From a virus: 23,329 nt of DNA. Position 1 is the stretch's first letter. Each line of letters starts with the position of its first letter. The position numbers were made by a program, and so were the translations under genes. Shown in pieces: positions 8,129-14,858 of the stretch. Below the pieces are notes generated by a model that made no database searches, was not told where the DNA came from, and worked only from the letters and a program-made list of their open reading frames with translations. The stretch spans positions 1-23,329 of IMG/VR virus record IMGVR_UViG_3300018088_000005. The stretch is one strand, 5' to 3'.

Positions 8129-8880
8129 CAGTTCGCCCCCAGCGTGACGTTGGTCGCGATGCGCGAGACGTAGCCGAGCCCGTCAGCAAGGCCCGATTGC
8201 GCGACCATCGCCTGCCCCGTATTCGTCAGCCATGACGCGAGGACGGACGGATCGGCGCCGTCCGGCGAGGCCGCATTGAGCGCCGGATCGTTCGCCGTCA
8301 TGTCGGCGCTGATCGCGTTCTCGGCGGACTGCGCCGCCAGAAGGACGCGAGCCAGCGTCGCGGCGGACGCGCCCTGAAGCTGGGGGATCGCGGACACCGC
8401 CGCAGATAGGCCAGAAAGGGCGCTGGCAACGTCCGGCGTGCCCGCCGCTAGTATCCCTGCGGCGGTCGAGAGATCGCCGCCTACGAGGCTGTCTAGCGAG
8501 GCTACGACCCCGCCGTCGTCCGCCGAGGGATCGTCGACCACGACGCAGGTGATCGTGTAGGGAACCTCGTAGAACTTTTCGGTCTCGCCCCTGAAGTCGA
8601 CAATCAGGACCGTGTAGAACAGGCCGAGCCAAGACAGTTGCACGGCTGCGCCGGCGATCCTCATCGCGTCGAGCGTCTGCGCGCGCGCTATCGCCTCGGC
8701 GCCGCGAAAGCGCCCCGACCAAGAGATGTTGTCCGGCGAAGGCCCCATGGCGTCGACGACCCTTTGGTCGCCGACCATCTCGTGAATCTTGTGCGCCTGC
8801 TTGCCGCCGAAAGGAATCTTGTCGGGGATTTCGTGATCGAGGAAGACGAAACCCCCGAGAATGACCAAGCCGTCGCTCAT
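8128..8880 (-). CDS. GpU-like tail protein with long C-terminal extension
   Basis: The protein has 250 aa; the ATG at 8880 is preceded by AAGGA. Residues 1-115 (LVILGGFVFLD, QRVVDAMGPSPDNISWSG, AQLSWLGLFYTVLIVD as pattern VQLSWLGLFYTVLIVDFR, EKFYEVPYTITCVVV) resemble P2 GpU, including a GP-D-x-x-SWSG turn and a final strand. P2 GpU is about 160 aa, so residues 120-250 are an extra Ala/Leu-rich helical region of unknown role. The tape measure-U-X-D order supports the call. The U family acts at the tail end or in tail completion. The family identification is by motif and context, so it is moderate. Confidence 0.7.
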   Translation of the reverse strand: MSDGLVILGGFVFLDHEIPDKIPFGGKQAHKIHEMVGDQRVVDAMGPSPDNISWSGRFRGAEAIARAQTLDAMRIAGAAVQLSWLGLFYTVLIVDFRGETEKFYEVPYTITCVVVDDPSADDGGVVASLDSLVGGDLSTAAGILAAGTPDVASALSGLSAAVSAIPQLQGASAATLARVLLAAQSAENAISADMTANDPALNAASPDGADPSVLASWLTNTGQAMVAQSGLADGLGYVSRIATNVTLGAN

Positions 8881-8910
8881 TGCGATTCCTTGATGACGGC
8901 TCGACGCCGG

Positions 8911-10941
8911 TTAGTGGAAGCCGTGATCCGGGTACGGCGTGTCGGCCTGCCCGTCGAAGCCGCTTGTGTCGTGGGTGACGCGCGTGGTCGACATTGAGGG
9001 GATATTTTTGCCGTCGATTGTGACCGTCGTAACAGCCTTCAGATTGACGACCGGCTGCGGCGCGCTGTGAGCGCGGCTCCAATCCCCGCTGCGCATGATT
9101 TCGGCGCGGACGGTTTCGGGGTCGTCGCGGAACCTAGCGGCGTTACGCCTGCTTCGCTCCAACGCCCAGGGGTCGATTGGCTGTCCTTGGCCGCCGAGAT
9201 TCCCATACGAGAACTCGCCTTTGAGCCAAGCAAGTATCGCAGCGTCGTTCGCCTTCGCTTCCGGCGTGCGATTGTCGTCGGTAAGGAAGTCGACGACCGC
9301 CGGAAGGCTTGCGGCGCCGCCGCCGAGATTGAGAAAGCGACCGAAGATGGACTTGGCGCCGGACCAGATCGCGCCGCGATTGAAGAACGCCACCACGCCG
9401 GCGGCTATCGCCGCCAGTTCGCCCTTGCCGCCGAGCGTTTCGTTCGCCTTCTGCAACATAGACGTGGCGTAGGGGAGTACGTTCGACCCGAGATTCATAA
9501 GCTCGACGTTCAGGCCCGCAAACGCGGTGCGGAATTGGACGATCGGCGAATTTTCGAGCGATTGCTTCCACATCGCTTCGCCAGAGATGAAGTCCTTTTC
9601 CTCACCCGCGACAGCGGCCATGATCGAGCGGTTCGTGGGGTCGGAGAAGAACGCCGCCGCCCGGCCGCCTTGGTCGCCCCACAGCGCCTTTTCGACCGCG
9701 AGACGATCCTTGACGTCCAATTTCTCGATACGCTCGCCTGCAATTCCCGTCATCTTGACGAGATCGGGGCGCCCGTCCGTAAACCATGTCGGATTCCCGC
9801 GGTCGTCGATCAGGCCGAGTTTGCGCAGCGAAGGTTCGTGCTGCCGGAACAGCATCTTGCTCATCAGCGACGTGCCGGGGAAGGATCGCGTCGCAAGCTG
9901 CGAAATCCACGTTCCGGCCTTCGTGTTCATGATGCCGGCGCGCTCCATCGCCGTAATCATGAGCAAGACCTGCTCGGGATCGAAATTGGCGGTGCGCAGC
10001 ATCGGAATCGCATAGCCGGCGGCGCGCTCGATCTGCTCGACCGAGACGGGAGTCGTCGTCGAGAGAAAGGCGAAATGGTCGGCTAGCTTGGCGATCTCGG
10101 CGGGAGAGTATTTGCCCTCCATGTGCGCCAGCCCGACGAAGACTTGCATCGCCTCTGGGATGGTCGTCCCGGCCTTCAGATACGCCTCGGTTGCGGACGA
10201 GGCGAGAAGGCCCGGCATAAGCGCCAGGCGCTTTTCTAGGTCGATACCGGCAAGACCGCGCGTCCCGGCCAGAATTCCTTCCTCGATCTGTTCGAGCGGC
10301 AGGCCGGTCATCGTGTATGCCTTGAGGATGGCGTCGCGAATCTTGCCGTAGAGCGGATTCGCCGTCTCCTTGCCTGTCGAGATTCCGCCGGTCAGAAAGA
10401 TGCGGTTGACGAAATCCTGTATCTTGGCTTCCTCATAGGCGCCATAAGCGACCGCGCCGGCGCCGGCGAGCAACGGCGTGCCGCTGATCCGCATATGCTG
10501 ATCGCCGGGAAGGGGAACGGATGCTCCGCTGAAATGGACGCCGCCAGAGCCGGAACCACCGCTCGATCTCGCGCCGTCGCCGTTCCTGATCGACGGCGCG
10601 ATGCGTCCGACGCCTCGACTGGCGCTGGCGAGCCCGCTCATTTCCTTGCGCAGATCGGCGACGAGCTTGGTTGTCGTCGAGACCGATTCGTCAATCTTCT
10701 TGAATCCGACGCCAACGGTCTCGGTCGTGAGCTTCGTCTGGTCGGCGACGCCCTTGAGCGCGCGCCCCATATTGCTGATCGACTTGTTCAGGCCGGTAGG
10801 AAACCTCAGTTCCGCCATCGCCGCTTTCGTGCGGTCGATCACGCCTTGAAGCGCGTTGAACTGATCCATCAGGCGTCTGAGGACGGGCGACGCCTCGTCG
10901 ACAACCTTGAATAGCGCGCCGACTTCGCCTGCGCTGATCAT
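8911..10941 (-). CDS. tail tape measure protein
   Basis: The protein has 676 aa and starts at the ATG at 10941 with AGGATGG upstream, overlapping nothing. Residues 1-110 are helical with coiled-coil patterns (VVDEASPVLRRLMDQFNAL). There follows a Gly/Ser-rich linker at about 125-140 and a PhageMin_Tail-like core at about 170-480 (TGLPLEQIEEGILAGTRGL, QIERAAGYAIPMLRTANFDP). Around residues 510-550 a hydrophobic stretch (AAIAAGVVAFFNRG) fits the membrane-active part that is ejected. At the usual rise of about 1.5 angstrom per residue the tail would be near 100 nm. It lies between the chaperone cluster and the GpU-like gene, as expected. Confidence 0.88.
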   Translation of the reverse strand: MISAGEVGALFKVVDEASPVLRRLMDQFNALQGVIDRTKAAMAELRFPTGLNKSISNMGRALKGVADQTKLTTETVGVGFKKIDESVSTTTKLVADLRKEMSGLASASRGVGRIAPSIRNGDGARSSGGSGSGGVHFSGASVPLPGDQHMRISGTPLLAGAGAVAYGAYEEAKIQDFVNRIFLTGGISTGKETANPLYGKIRDAILKAYTMTGLPLEQIEEGILAGTRGLAGIDLEKRLALMPGLLASSATEAYLKAGTTIPEAMQVFVGLAHMEGKYSPAEIAKLADHFAFLSTTTPVSVEQIERAAGYAIPMLRTANFDPEQVLLMITAMERAGIMNTKAGTWISQLATRSFPGTSLMSKMLFRQHEPSLRKLGLIDDRGNPTWFTDGRPDLVKMTGIAGERIEKLDVKDRLAVEKALWGDQGGRAAAFFSDPTNRSIMAAVAGEEKDFISGEAMWKQSLENSPIVQFRTAFAGLNVELMNLGSNVLPYATSMLQKANETLGGKGELAAIAAGVVAFFNRGAIWSGAKSIFGRFLNLGGGAASLPAVVDFLTDDNRTPEAKANDAAILAWLKGEFSYGNLGGQGQPIDPWALERSRRNAARFRDDPETVRAEIMRSGDWSRAHSAPQPVVNLKAVTTVTIDGKNIPSMSTTRVTHDTSGFDGQADTPYPDHGFH

Positions 10942-10950
10942 GCCGCCATC

Positions 10951-11391
10951 CTATGCGAATAGTTTCTCGGCGAATTTGCCGAACACCTTCTCCATGACCG
11001 GCGTCGCCAGCCAGAGCGATTTGAACAGGAACGACCGCGGCGGCTGTCCGCGGCCCGGCCCATTCGTCCCGAGTTCCGCCCAGAGGGCTTCCTTCTGATC
11101 GGAATAGACCAGTCCTTCGGCGCCCTCGGCGGTCAATTCCGCCTTCGTCGCGATGTCGGCCCGCAACGAGCCCCTCCGCAACAGCGGCTCGTTCTCGGGA
11201 AATCCCGCCGCGACGCGATTCTCTTTCGTGCGGTCGGCGAGTTCCGGCCAGCCATACTCATACGTGCCGATGACTCGCTTCGCCTCCTTGGCGACCTCAT
11301 CCATCACGACTTGCGTCGGCTCGGCGAGCAGAAATTCAGCCTTCGCGGCGGCGCGCGCCAACTTCTCGGCGAACTCGGCGCATGACATCAT
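10951..11391 (-). CDS. minor tail/neck protein, HK97 gp10-like
   Basis: The protein has 146 aa. The frame could extend to a TTG at 11430, but the ATG at 11391 has AGGA 8 nt upstream while the TTG has no binding site, so the ATG is chosen. The pattern is that of the HK97 gp10 / tail-completion group: an N-terminal helix (FAEKLARAAAKAEFLL), WPELADRTKENR, a central PLLRRGSLRADI, then LWAELGTNGPGRGQPPRSFL near residue 115. Such proteins sit at the head-tail joint or tail end. Its position between the chaperone and the tape measure is less usual than next to the neck genes. The start codon abuts the -35 box of the opposite-strand promoter. Confidence 0.7.
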   Translation of the reverse strand: MMSCAEFAEKLARAAAKAEFLLAEPTQVVMDEVAKEAKRVIGTYEYGWPELADRTKENRVAAGFPENEPLLRRGSLRADIATKAELTAEGAEGLVYSDQKEALWAELGTNGPGRGQPPRSFLFKSLWLATPVMEKVFGKFAEKLFA

Positions 11392-11419
11392 TTGACGATT
11401 CCTGTGCGGGCGATATAAT
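11392..11419 (+). promoter_or_regulatory. near-consensus sigma-70 promoter for the plus-strand gene
   Basis: TTGACG (11392-11397, five of six consensus bases) and TATAAT (11414-11419, all six) are separated by 16 bp. A transcript would start near 11426, about 20 nt before the TTG start codon. The window is GC-rich, so a chance match this good is unlikely. The promoter lies over the start region of the minus-strand gp10-like gene and includes its ribosome binding site. Confidence 0.82.
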
Positions 11420-11435
11420 CCCCGCCTCAAACACG

Positions 11436-11439
11436 GGAG
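11436..11439 (+). promoter_or_regulatory. ribosome binding site that decides the TTG start at 11446
   Basis: GGAG, within GGGAGAAG, lies 6 nt upstream of the TTG at 11446. No ATG or GTG in the same frame has a comparable site before the membrane segment, so TTG is taken as the start. Confidence 0.75.
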
Positions 11440-11445
11440 AAGCGA

Positions 11446-11838
11446 TTGCGCATCTGGCTTTCAGCGCCGATAGGCGGGGGACGCAGGGCCGGCATAGGCT
11501 TGGCGCCCGGTGGCGCGCCGTCGCGCGCCGGCATCGGCGACAGGATCGGCGCAATCGCCATCGTCATCGCCATTGCGGCTGGCGCCGGCTGGATTTTCCG
11601 CGACCCGAAGCCGCCAGATTCCGGCTGGACGCCGATCAGCGCGGCGGACCCTCGATATGACCCCTATCCACTAACAGCGGACGCACTAACCAAGATTCGC
11701 GCCGCAATGAATTGCGAGGCGTCGCAGCGCATCGCGATCATGGGGGACGGGCTACGCCATTGCGTCGATAGCGCCACGCCGTTGACCGGCAACGACGTGC
11801 GATACATGGCCGGCAGGCCGCCAGTCATCGGCCGTTAG
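11446..11838 (+). CDS. moron-like small membrane protein of unknown function
   Basis: This is the only plus-strand gene in the window. It encodes 130 aa from a TTG with GGAG 6 nt upstream and its own promoter. Residues 1-33 are basic and Gly-rich; residues 34-51 (IGAIAIVIAIAAGAGWIF) are one hydrophobic membrane segment. The remaining about 79 residues are polar, start with DPKPPDSGWTP and contain two cysteines (90 and 106) that could form a disulfide outside the cytoplasm. Basic residues before the segment predict N-in, C-out. I do not recognise the family. The TAG at 11836-11838 overlaps the convergent TAA of the frameshifted chaperone. The layout fits a prophage-expressed accessory gene, perhaps acting at the envelope; that role is inference. 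Confidence 0.72.
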   Translation: MRIWLSAPIGGGRRAGIGLAPGGAPSRAGIGDRIGAIAIVIAIAAGAGWIFRDPKPPDSGWTPISAADPRYDPYPLTADALTKIRAAMNCEASQRIAIMGDGLRHCVDSATPLTGNDVRYMAGRPPVIGR

Positions 11839-12406
11839 TCGAGACGGATAAACCGCCCCGCCTCGAAATCGAACTTCTCGCCATCCAATTCCCGAAAGAT
11901 GATGACATGGGCGATCCGCTCGCTCTCGGGCCAGCTTTCGGCGACGTCGTAAGGGATTCCGTTCTTGACCAAGATCGCCGTGACGCGGCGGTCGGAATCC
12001 CTTACGAGTTTTTTACGCTGTCCTCCCGCGGCGACGAGAACTTCTCGGCGATCGTGATGGCGATGGCCTCAAGCCCTTCCTGGTCGAGCCGGTCGATCAG
12101 CGCGTCGACCTGAAGCTCGGTCGTCGGGAACGGCACCGGCACGCCGTCGATCGACACGCAGCAACAGGCCGTCGCCGCCATGACGAAATACTGACCTTTG
12201 TCGCCGTTCTCGGCCGACAGCGCCTTCAAGACGCGGCGGCGCAGCGATGCGTTGAAGCGAACGACGCCAAGGTTGCGCCCCTTCGAGTCGGTCGCGTATT
12301 CGACGCGGTTCGCGTCGGCGACGATGGCCTGCGTCGGCGAGAGGGGCGCGGGCGAGGGCGCGGCGGTCGGCGGCGCGCCGACAGTGATGTTCGAGAGGAT
12401 CGTCAT
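11835..12406 (-). CDS. tail assembly chaperone, long -1 frameshift product
   Basis: The product shares its first 133 codons with the chaperone that ends at 12002, then changes to the -1 frame at the A AAA AAC heptamer (12014-12008). Reading resumes at CTC (12008-12006) and continues for 57 codons to the TAA at 11837-11835, giving about 190 aa. The extra part begins LVRDSDRRVTAILVKNG and includes WPESERIAHVIIF and DGEKFDFEAGRFIRLD, a protein-like sequence similar in style to the T part of G/GT chaperones. The -1 frame has no credible start codon with a binding site of its own. Tail chaperones made in two lengths by -1 frameshifting between tube and tape measure genes are conserved in tailed phages, including lambda, P2 and Mu. 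Confidence 0.8.
11947..12014 (+). terminator. terminator-like stem-loop with T6 tract after the plus-strand gene
   Basis: A perfect 15-bp inverted repeat (11947-11961 with 11993-12007) encloses a 31-nt loop that holds its own 5-bp hairpin (11976-11980 with 11986-11990). One base after the stem the plus strand has six T residues (12009-12014). It lies 108 nt after the plus-strand gene stop and would end its transcript. The loop is longer than usual for an intrinsic terminator. Confidence 0.65.
11947..12014 (-). promoter_or_regulatory. programmed -1 ribosomal frameshift signal: A AAA AAC plus stem-loop
   Basis: On the minus strand the heptamer A AAA AAC (12014-12008) is in the correct X XXY YYZ phase with codons GTA AAA AAC. 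It is followed at once by the 5' arm of a perfect 15-bp stem (12007-11993 with 11961-11947), and the zero-frame stop TAA (12004-12002) lies inside that arm. A ribosome on the slip site would open about the first six pairs, leaving a stem of roughly 8-9 bp at a normal distance. The loop has an additional 5-bp hairpin. Confidence 0.8.
12002..12406 (-). CDS. tail assembly chaperone, short zero-frame product
   Basis: The protein has 134 aa; the ATG at 12406 has AAGGA 6 nt upstream. The N-terminal 30 residues are Pro/Ala-rich (GAPPTAAPSPAPLSPTQAI). Residues 31-115 are compact (RVEYATDSKGRNLGVVRFN, LRRRVLKALSAENGDKGQY, CCCVSIDGVPVPFPTTELQ), with a helical end (VDALIDRLDQEGLEAIAITI). The position straight after the tube gene and before the tape measure, together with a perfect slippery heptamer at its end, identifies it as the G-like chaperone that coats the tape measure during tail assembly. 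Three consecutive Cys at residues 86-88 are unusual. Sequence alone gives only weak family signal. Confidence 0.82.
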   Translation of the reverse strand: MTILSNITVGAPPTAAPSPAPLSPTQAIVADANRVEYATDSKGRNLGVVRFNASLRRRVLKALSAENGDKGQYFVMAATACCCVSIDGVPVPFPTTELQVDALIDRLDQEGLEAIAITIAEKFSSPREDSVKNS

Positions 12407-12420
12407 TCGCTATCCTTCGC

Positions 12421-12858
12421 TTAGAGGACTCGGGTCCGCGTCGAGGCGTTCCAGTCGATGCGCTGCGGCACCTTCTCGGCGGCCTTCCATTGTCCGGCCT
12501 GCGCGAGTTTCATCGCGACGCCGGTGAAGACAAACTGCGTCACGGAGCCGTTCTTTTCCTGAATGGTCTGCGTGATCGTGCCGCTGACGGGATTGGCGCC
12601 GGCGTAATAGGTCGCCTCGTAGTTGGCGAAATAGACGTCGATCGACGAGTCGGTTCGATCAAAGTCGAGCGTCCCCCTCCATCCGTTCGGCGCCTCGCCG
12701 AACAGGGGCGGCCCATTCAAGGGCTCGCTGTTGATCGTCTTGGTGATGGGCTCCGCGCTGAATCCGGTGCGCGCGGGGAAGGACACGATGCTCTGCGAGA
12801 CCACATCGAAGATCGTGACCGTTACGTCATGACCGATCGAGAGATTATTGACGGGCAC
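12421..12858 (-). CDS. tail tube protein
   Basis: The protein has 145 aa and starts at a GTG at 12858 with GGAG 8 nt upstream. The sequence (MPVNNLSIGHDVTVTIFDV, PNGWRGTLDFDRTDSSIDVY, GTITQTIQEKNGSVTQFVF) matches small myovirus tube proteins: a beta barrel with a long hairpin. The ends (KAAEKVPQRIDWNASTRTRVL) also fit. Hexameric rings of this protein stack to form the inner tail tube inside the sheath. It directly follows the sheath gene, as usual, with a hairpin in the 73-nt gap. Confidence 0.87.
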   Translation of the reverse strand: MPVNNLSIGHDVTVTIFDVVSQSIVSFPARTGFSAEPITKTINSEPLNGPPLFGEAPNGWRGTLDFDRTDSSIDVYFANYEATYYAGANPVSGTITQTIQEKNGSVTQFVFTGVAMKLAQAGQWKAAEKVPQRIDWNASTRTRVL

Positions 12859-12870
12859 TTAGGCGGCTCC

Positions 12871-12901
12871 AAAAGAAAAGGGGCCGCCGTCAGGCAGCCC
12901 C
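12871..12901 (-). terminator. terminator-like hairpin between sheath and tube genes
   Basis: On the minus strand GGGGCTGCC (12901-12893) pairs with GGCGGCCCC (12888-12880) with one G-U pair and a 4-nt loop, followed by TTTTCTTTT. It ends only 12 nt before the GTG start of the tube gene and touches its ribosome binding site. It may trim the sheath transcript or protect the 5' end of tube mRNA. Confidence 0.78.
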
Positions 12902-12931
12902 GTCATGGGTTTGATTGTTGGCGAGCCCGGC

Positions 12932-14803
12932 TTATTGGCCGGGCGGCGTGTTGCTGATCGTCACGCTCGAACCGCCTTCGAGATTGATGATGAAGTAGCG
13001 GACGATCGGGCCGATGATCGCCTTCACGTAGGCGTACTGGTAGCCGAGCGCGGCGGTCGCCTGCGTGTTGTTCGACGTGTCGAGGACCACCTGATAGGCT
13101 TGCGAGCCGTCGAAGGTGTAGATGATGCCGTTCGTCTGCGCGAGCGCAAGGAACTGCTGCAACGCGACCTTCGCCTGAAGCATCTCGGTCGGCGTCATGT
13201 TCGCGCCGATATACTGCGCGCCGACGACCTGGATCGACTTGGCGAGGAAGAAAATCACGCGCGTATATTCGTCGCCCATGATGACCGGGTTGGACGACGT
13301 ATTGATGCCGAGACGATGCACGAAGTTGTTCGTGATCGTCCTGTCGAGCGTGATGACGTCCATCCTAGCCGCAGCGAGATTCTGAAAATCGCTGTAGCCA
13401 TAGGTCTTGCCGAGGACGGTCGATTGCGTGCCGACGATGCCTTGAATCGGCTTGTTCAGGGAGTTGCGCTGCGGCGAGGCATTGCCGAAGAAGCCGAGGG
13501 AGACGGCCTGCGGCGAGGTCATGCGCTGCGGCGTGGCGGTGACGCTATCGTTCCAGATGATCCAGTCGCCGAACAGCACCTTCGCCACGAAGGAGTCGAT
13601 GCCGTATTGCGAAAGCTCGGCGGCGGCGTTGCTGATCGTGTCGGAAGGCTGAGTGGCGAAAATGCAGTAGGCGCCGATGCTGACGCCGAACGCGATCTGC
13701 GTCGACAGCGACGTGAGGTCGCTGCAATCGCAGAGATCGAACTGCGCCACGCCCATGTGGCGCAAGCAATACATGCCCGAGCGCGGCGGCGCGTCGACGC
13801 CGAGGAACGTCGCGGTCGTGATGCTCGTCACGCCGTCCGTGCCGCCAGAGAGGGGCGTGCTGGCGAGGATCGGTGCTGCGGTCGCCGTGCCGGCGGTCGC
13901 AATGATGATGTTCGACGGCGGCCGGATGGTCGACGAGCCGTTATTGATCGCGGCGGCCAAAGCGGTCCAGAGAGCGAGGCCCGACAGGTTTGCGCCGACG
14001 TTATCGTAAATCTCGGTCGCCAGGCCAGGACACGAGACGACGATCTTGTAGCTGTTGGCCGCCGTGCCCTTCGTGAGCAGGACGGCGACGCTGTTGCCGA
14101 GCGATCCGGTGTATTTGGCGGTCCAGGTGACGCCGGTCGTGCCGGCCGTGCCTCCCGAGAGGACCGCACCCGATGCCGTCGCAGCGGACGCGGCGAGGGT
14201 CAGGGCGTTGCCGCCAGTGCCGAGCGCAACGGCGGCGATATTGATCGCGGTCGCCGTCGCCACGTAAGTCATCTTCGCCGTGTTGGCGTCGGCCGAGGCG
14301 TTGAGGACCGCAGCGGCGGCCGTCAGCGTCGCGGCGAGGGCTGTGCCGATCAGGAGTTGGTTGGAGCCGGTGATCGCCGAGACGAACGTCCAGACCGTGC
14401 CGTTGAGCGTGATCGTCGCGGCGGCGCTCGGATTGGCCGAGAAAGTCAGCGAGCCGGTCGCTGCGGCGGCGCCGGTCGCTGGCACGACGGCGCCCGCAGC
14501 GGTATCGGTCCCGTCCGTGATGCGGACGCCCGCGAAATAGCCCGCGCCCTGCGCGGCGGCGAGCAGAACATGGCCGCCCATGTCATAGAGGCGGTTGATC
14601 GTCGGCCCGAAGATCGAGACGTATTGCGCATAGTTGCCGAAGGGCTGCGCGAGGTTGACCGGCCCCCACGACGCGGTGCCGACGATGCCGCAAACGTTGG
14701 TTGCGACGCCATTGAAAAGGAACTGCGGCGGGACGATCTGGACGAGGATTTGCGGGACATTCAGCGCGGACACATTGACCTGTCCGACCTGGGCGATGGG
14801 CAT
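12932..14803 (-). CDS. contractile tail sheath protein with inserted domain
   Basis: The protein has 623 aa and starts at the ATG at 14803; the upstream site is weak (GAAAG). The core is clearly a Mu gpL-type sheath: GIVGTASWGPVNLAQPFGN near residue 40, WTAKYTGSLGN at 227, GGTDG near 320, SGMYCLRHMG near 342. Towards the C-terminus DRTITNNFVHRLGINTSSNP and the final strand region NLEGGSSVTISNTP fit the extended-arm region that links sheath rings. Between GVRITDGTD (about 100) and the TWTAKYTG segment there is an inserted block of about 110 residues rich in Ala and Thr (SLTFSANPSAAATITLNG to TASGAVLSGG). Such insertions lie on the outside of the sheath. It is the largest tail gene after the tape measure. 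Confidence 0.92.
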   Translation of the reverse strand: MPIAQVGQVNVSALNVPQILVQIVPPQFLFNGVATNVCGIVGTASWGPVNLAQPFGNYAQYVSIFGPTINRLYDMGGHVLLAAAQGAGYFAGVRITDGTDTAAGAVVPATGAAAATGSLTFSANPSAAATITLNGTVWTFVSAITGSNQLLIGTALAATLTAAAAVLNASADANTAKMTYVATATAINIAAVALGTGGNALTLAASAATASGAVLSGGTAGTTGVTWTAKYTGSLGNSVAVLLTKGTAANSYKIVVSCPGLATEIYDNVGANLSGLALWTALAAAINNGSSTIRPPSNIIIATAGTATAAPILASTPLSGGTDGVTSITTATFLGVDAPPRSGMYCLRHMGVAQFDLCDCSDLTSLSTQIAFGVSIGAYCIFATQPSDTISNAAAELSQYGIDSFVAKVLFGDWIIWNDSVTATPQRMTSPQAVSLGFFGNASPQRNSLNKPIQGIVGTQSTVLGKTYGYSDFQNLAAARMDVITLDRTITNNFVHRLGINTSSNPVIMGDEYTRVIFFLAKSIQVVGAQYIGANMTPTEMLQAKVALQQFLALAQTNGIIYTFDGSQAYQVVLDTSNNTQATAALGYQYAYVKAIIGPIVRYFIINLEGGSSVTISNTPPGQ

Positions 14804-14828
14804 GTTTGCGGGCTTTCAGAAATGAAAA

Positions 14829-14847
14829 AGCCCGCGCGAGGCGGGCT
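14829..14847 (-). terminator. rho-independent terminator, second of a tandem pair
   Basis: On the minus strand AGCCCGC pairs with GCGGGCT (7 bp, 5-nt loop), running into five U residues and then CATTTC. It is the terminator closer to the sheath start, 25 nt upstream of that ATG. Confidence 0.85.
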
Positions 14848-14858
14848 GAGAACGGAAT

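Noticed and set aside
11392-11430. Longer start (TTG at 11430) for the gp10-like gene
   Set aside because: No ribosome binding site; the ATG at 11391 has AGGA at a good distance, and the extension would cover the opposite promoter.
11907-12113. Plus-strand frame of 68 aa after the moron-like gene
   Set aside because: It runs through the stem-loop and into the chaperone gene, has no ribosome binding site and no protein-like pattern.
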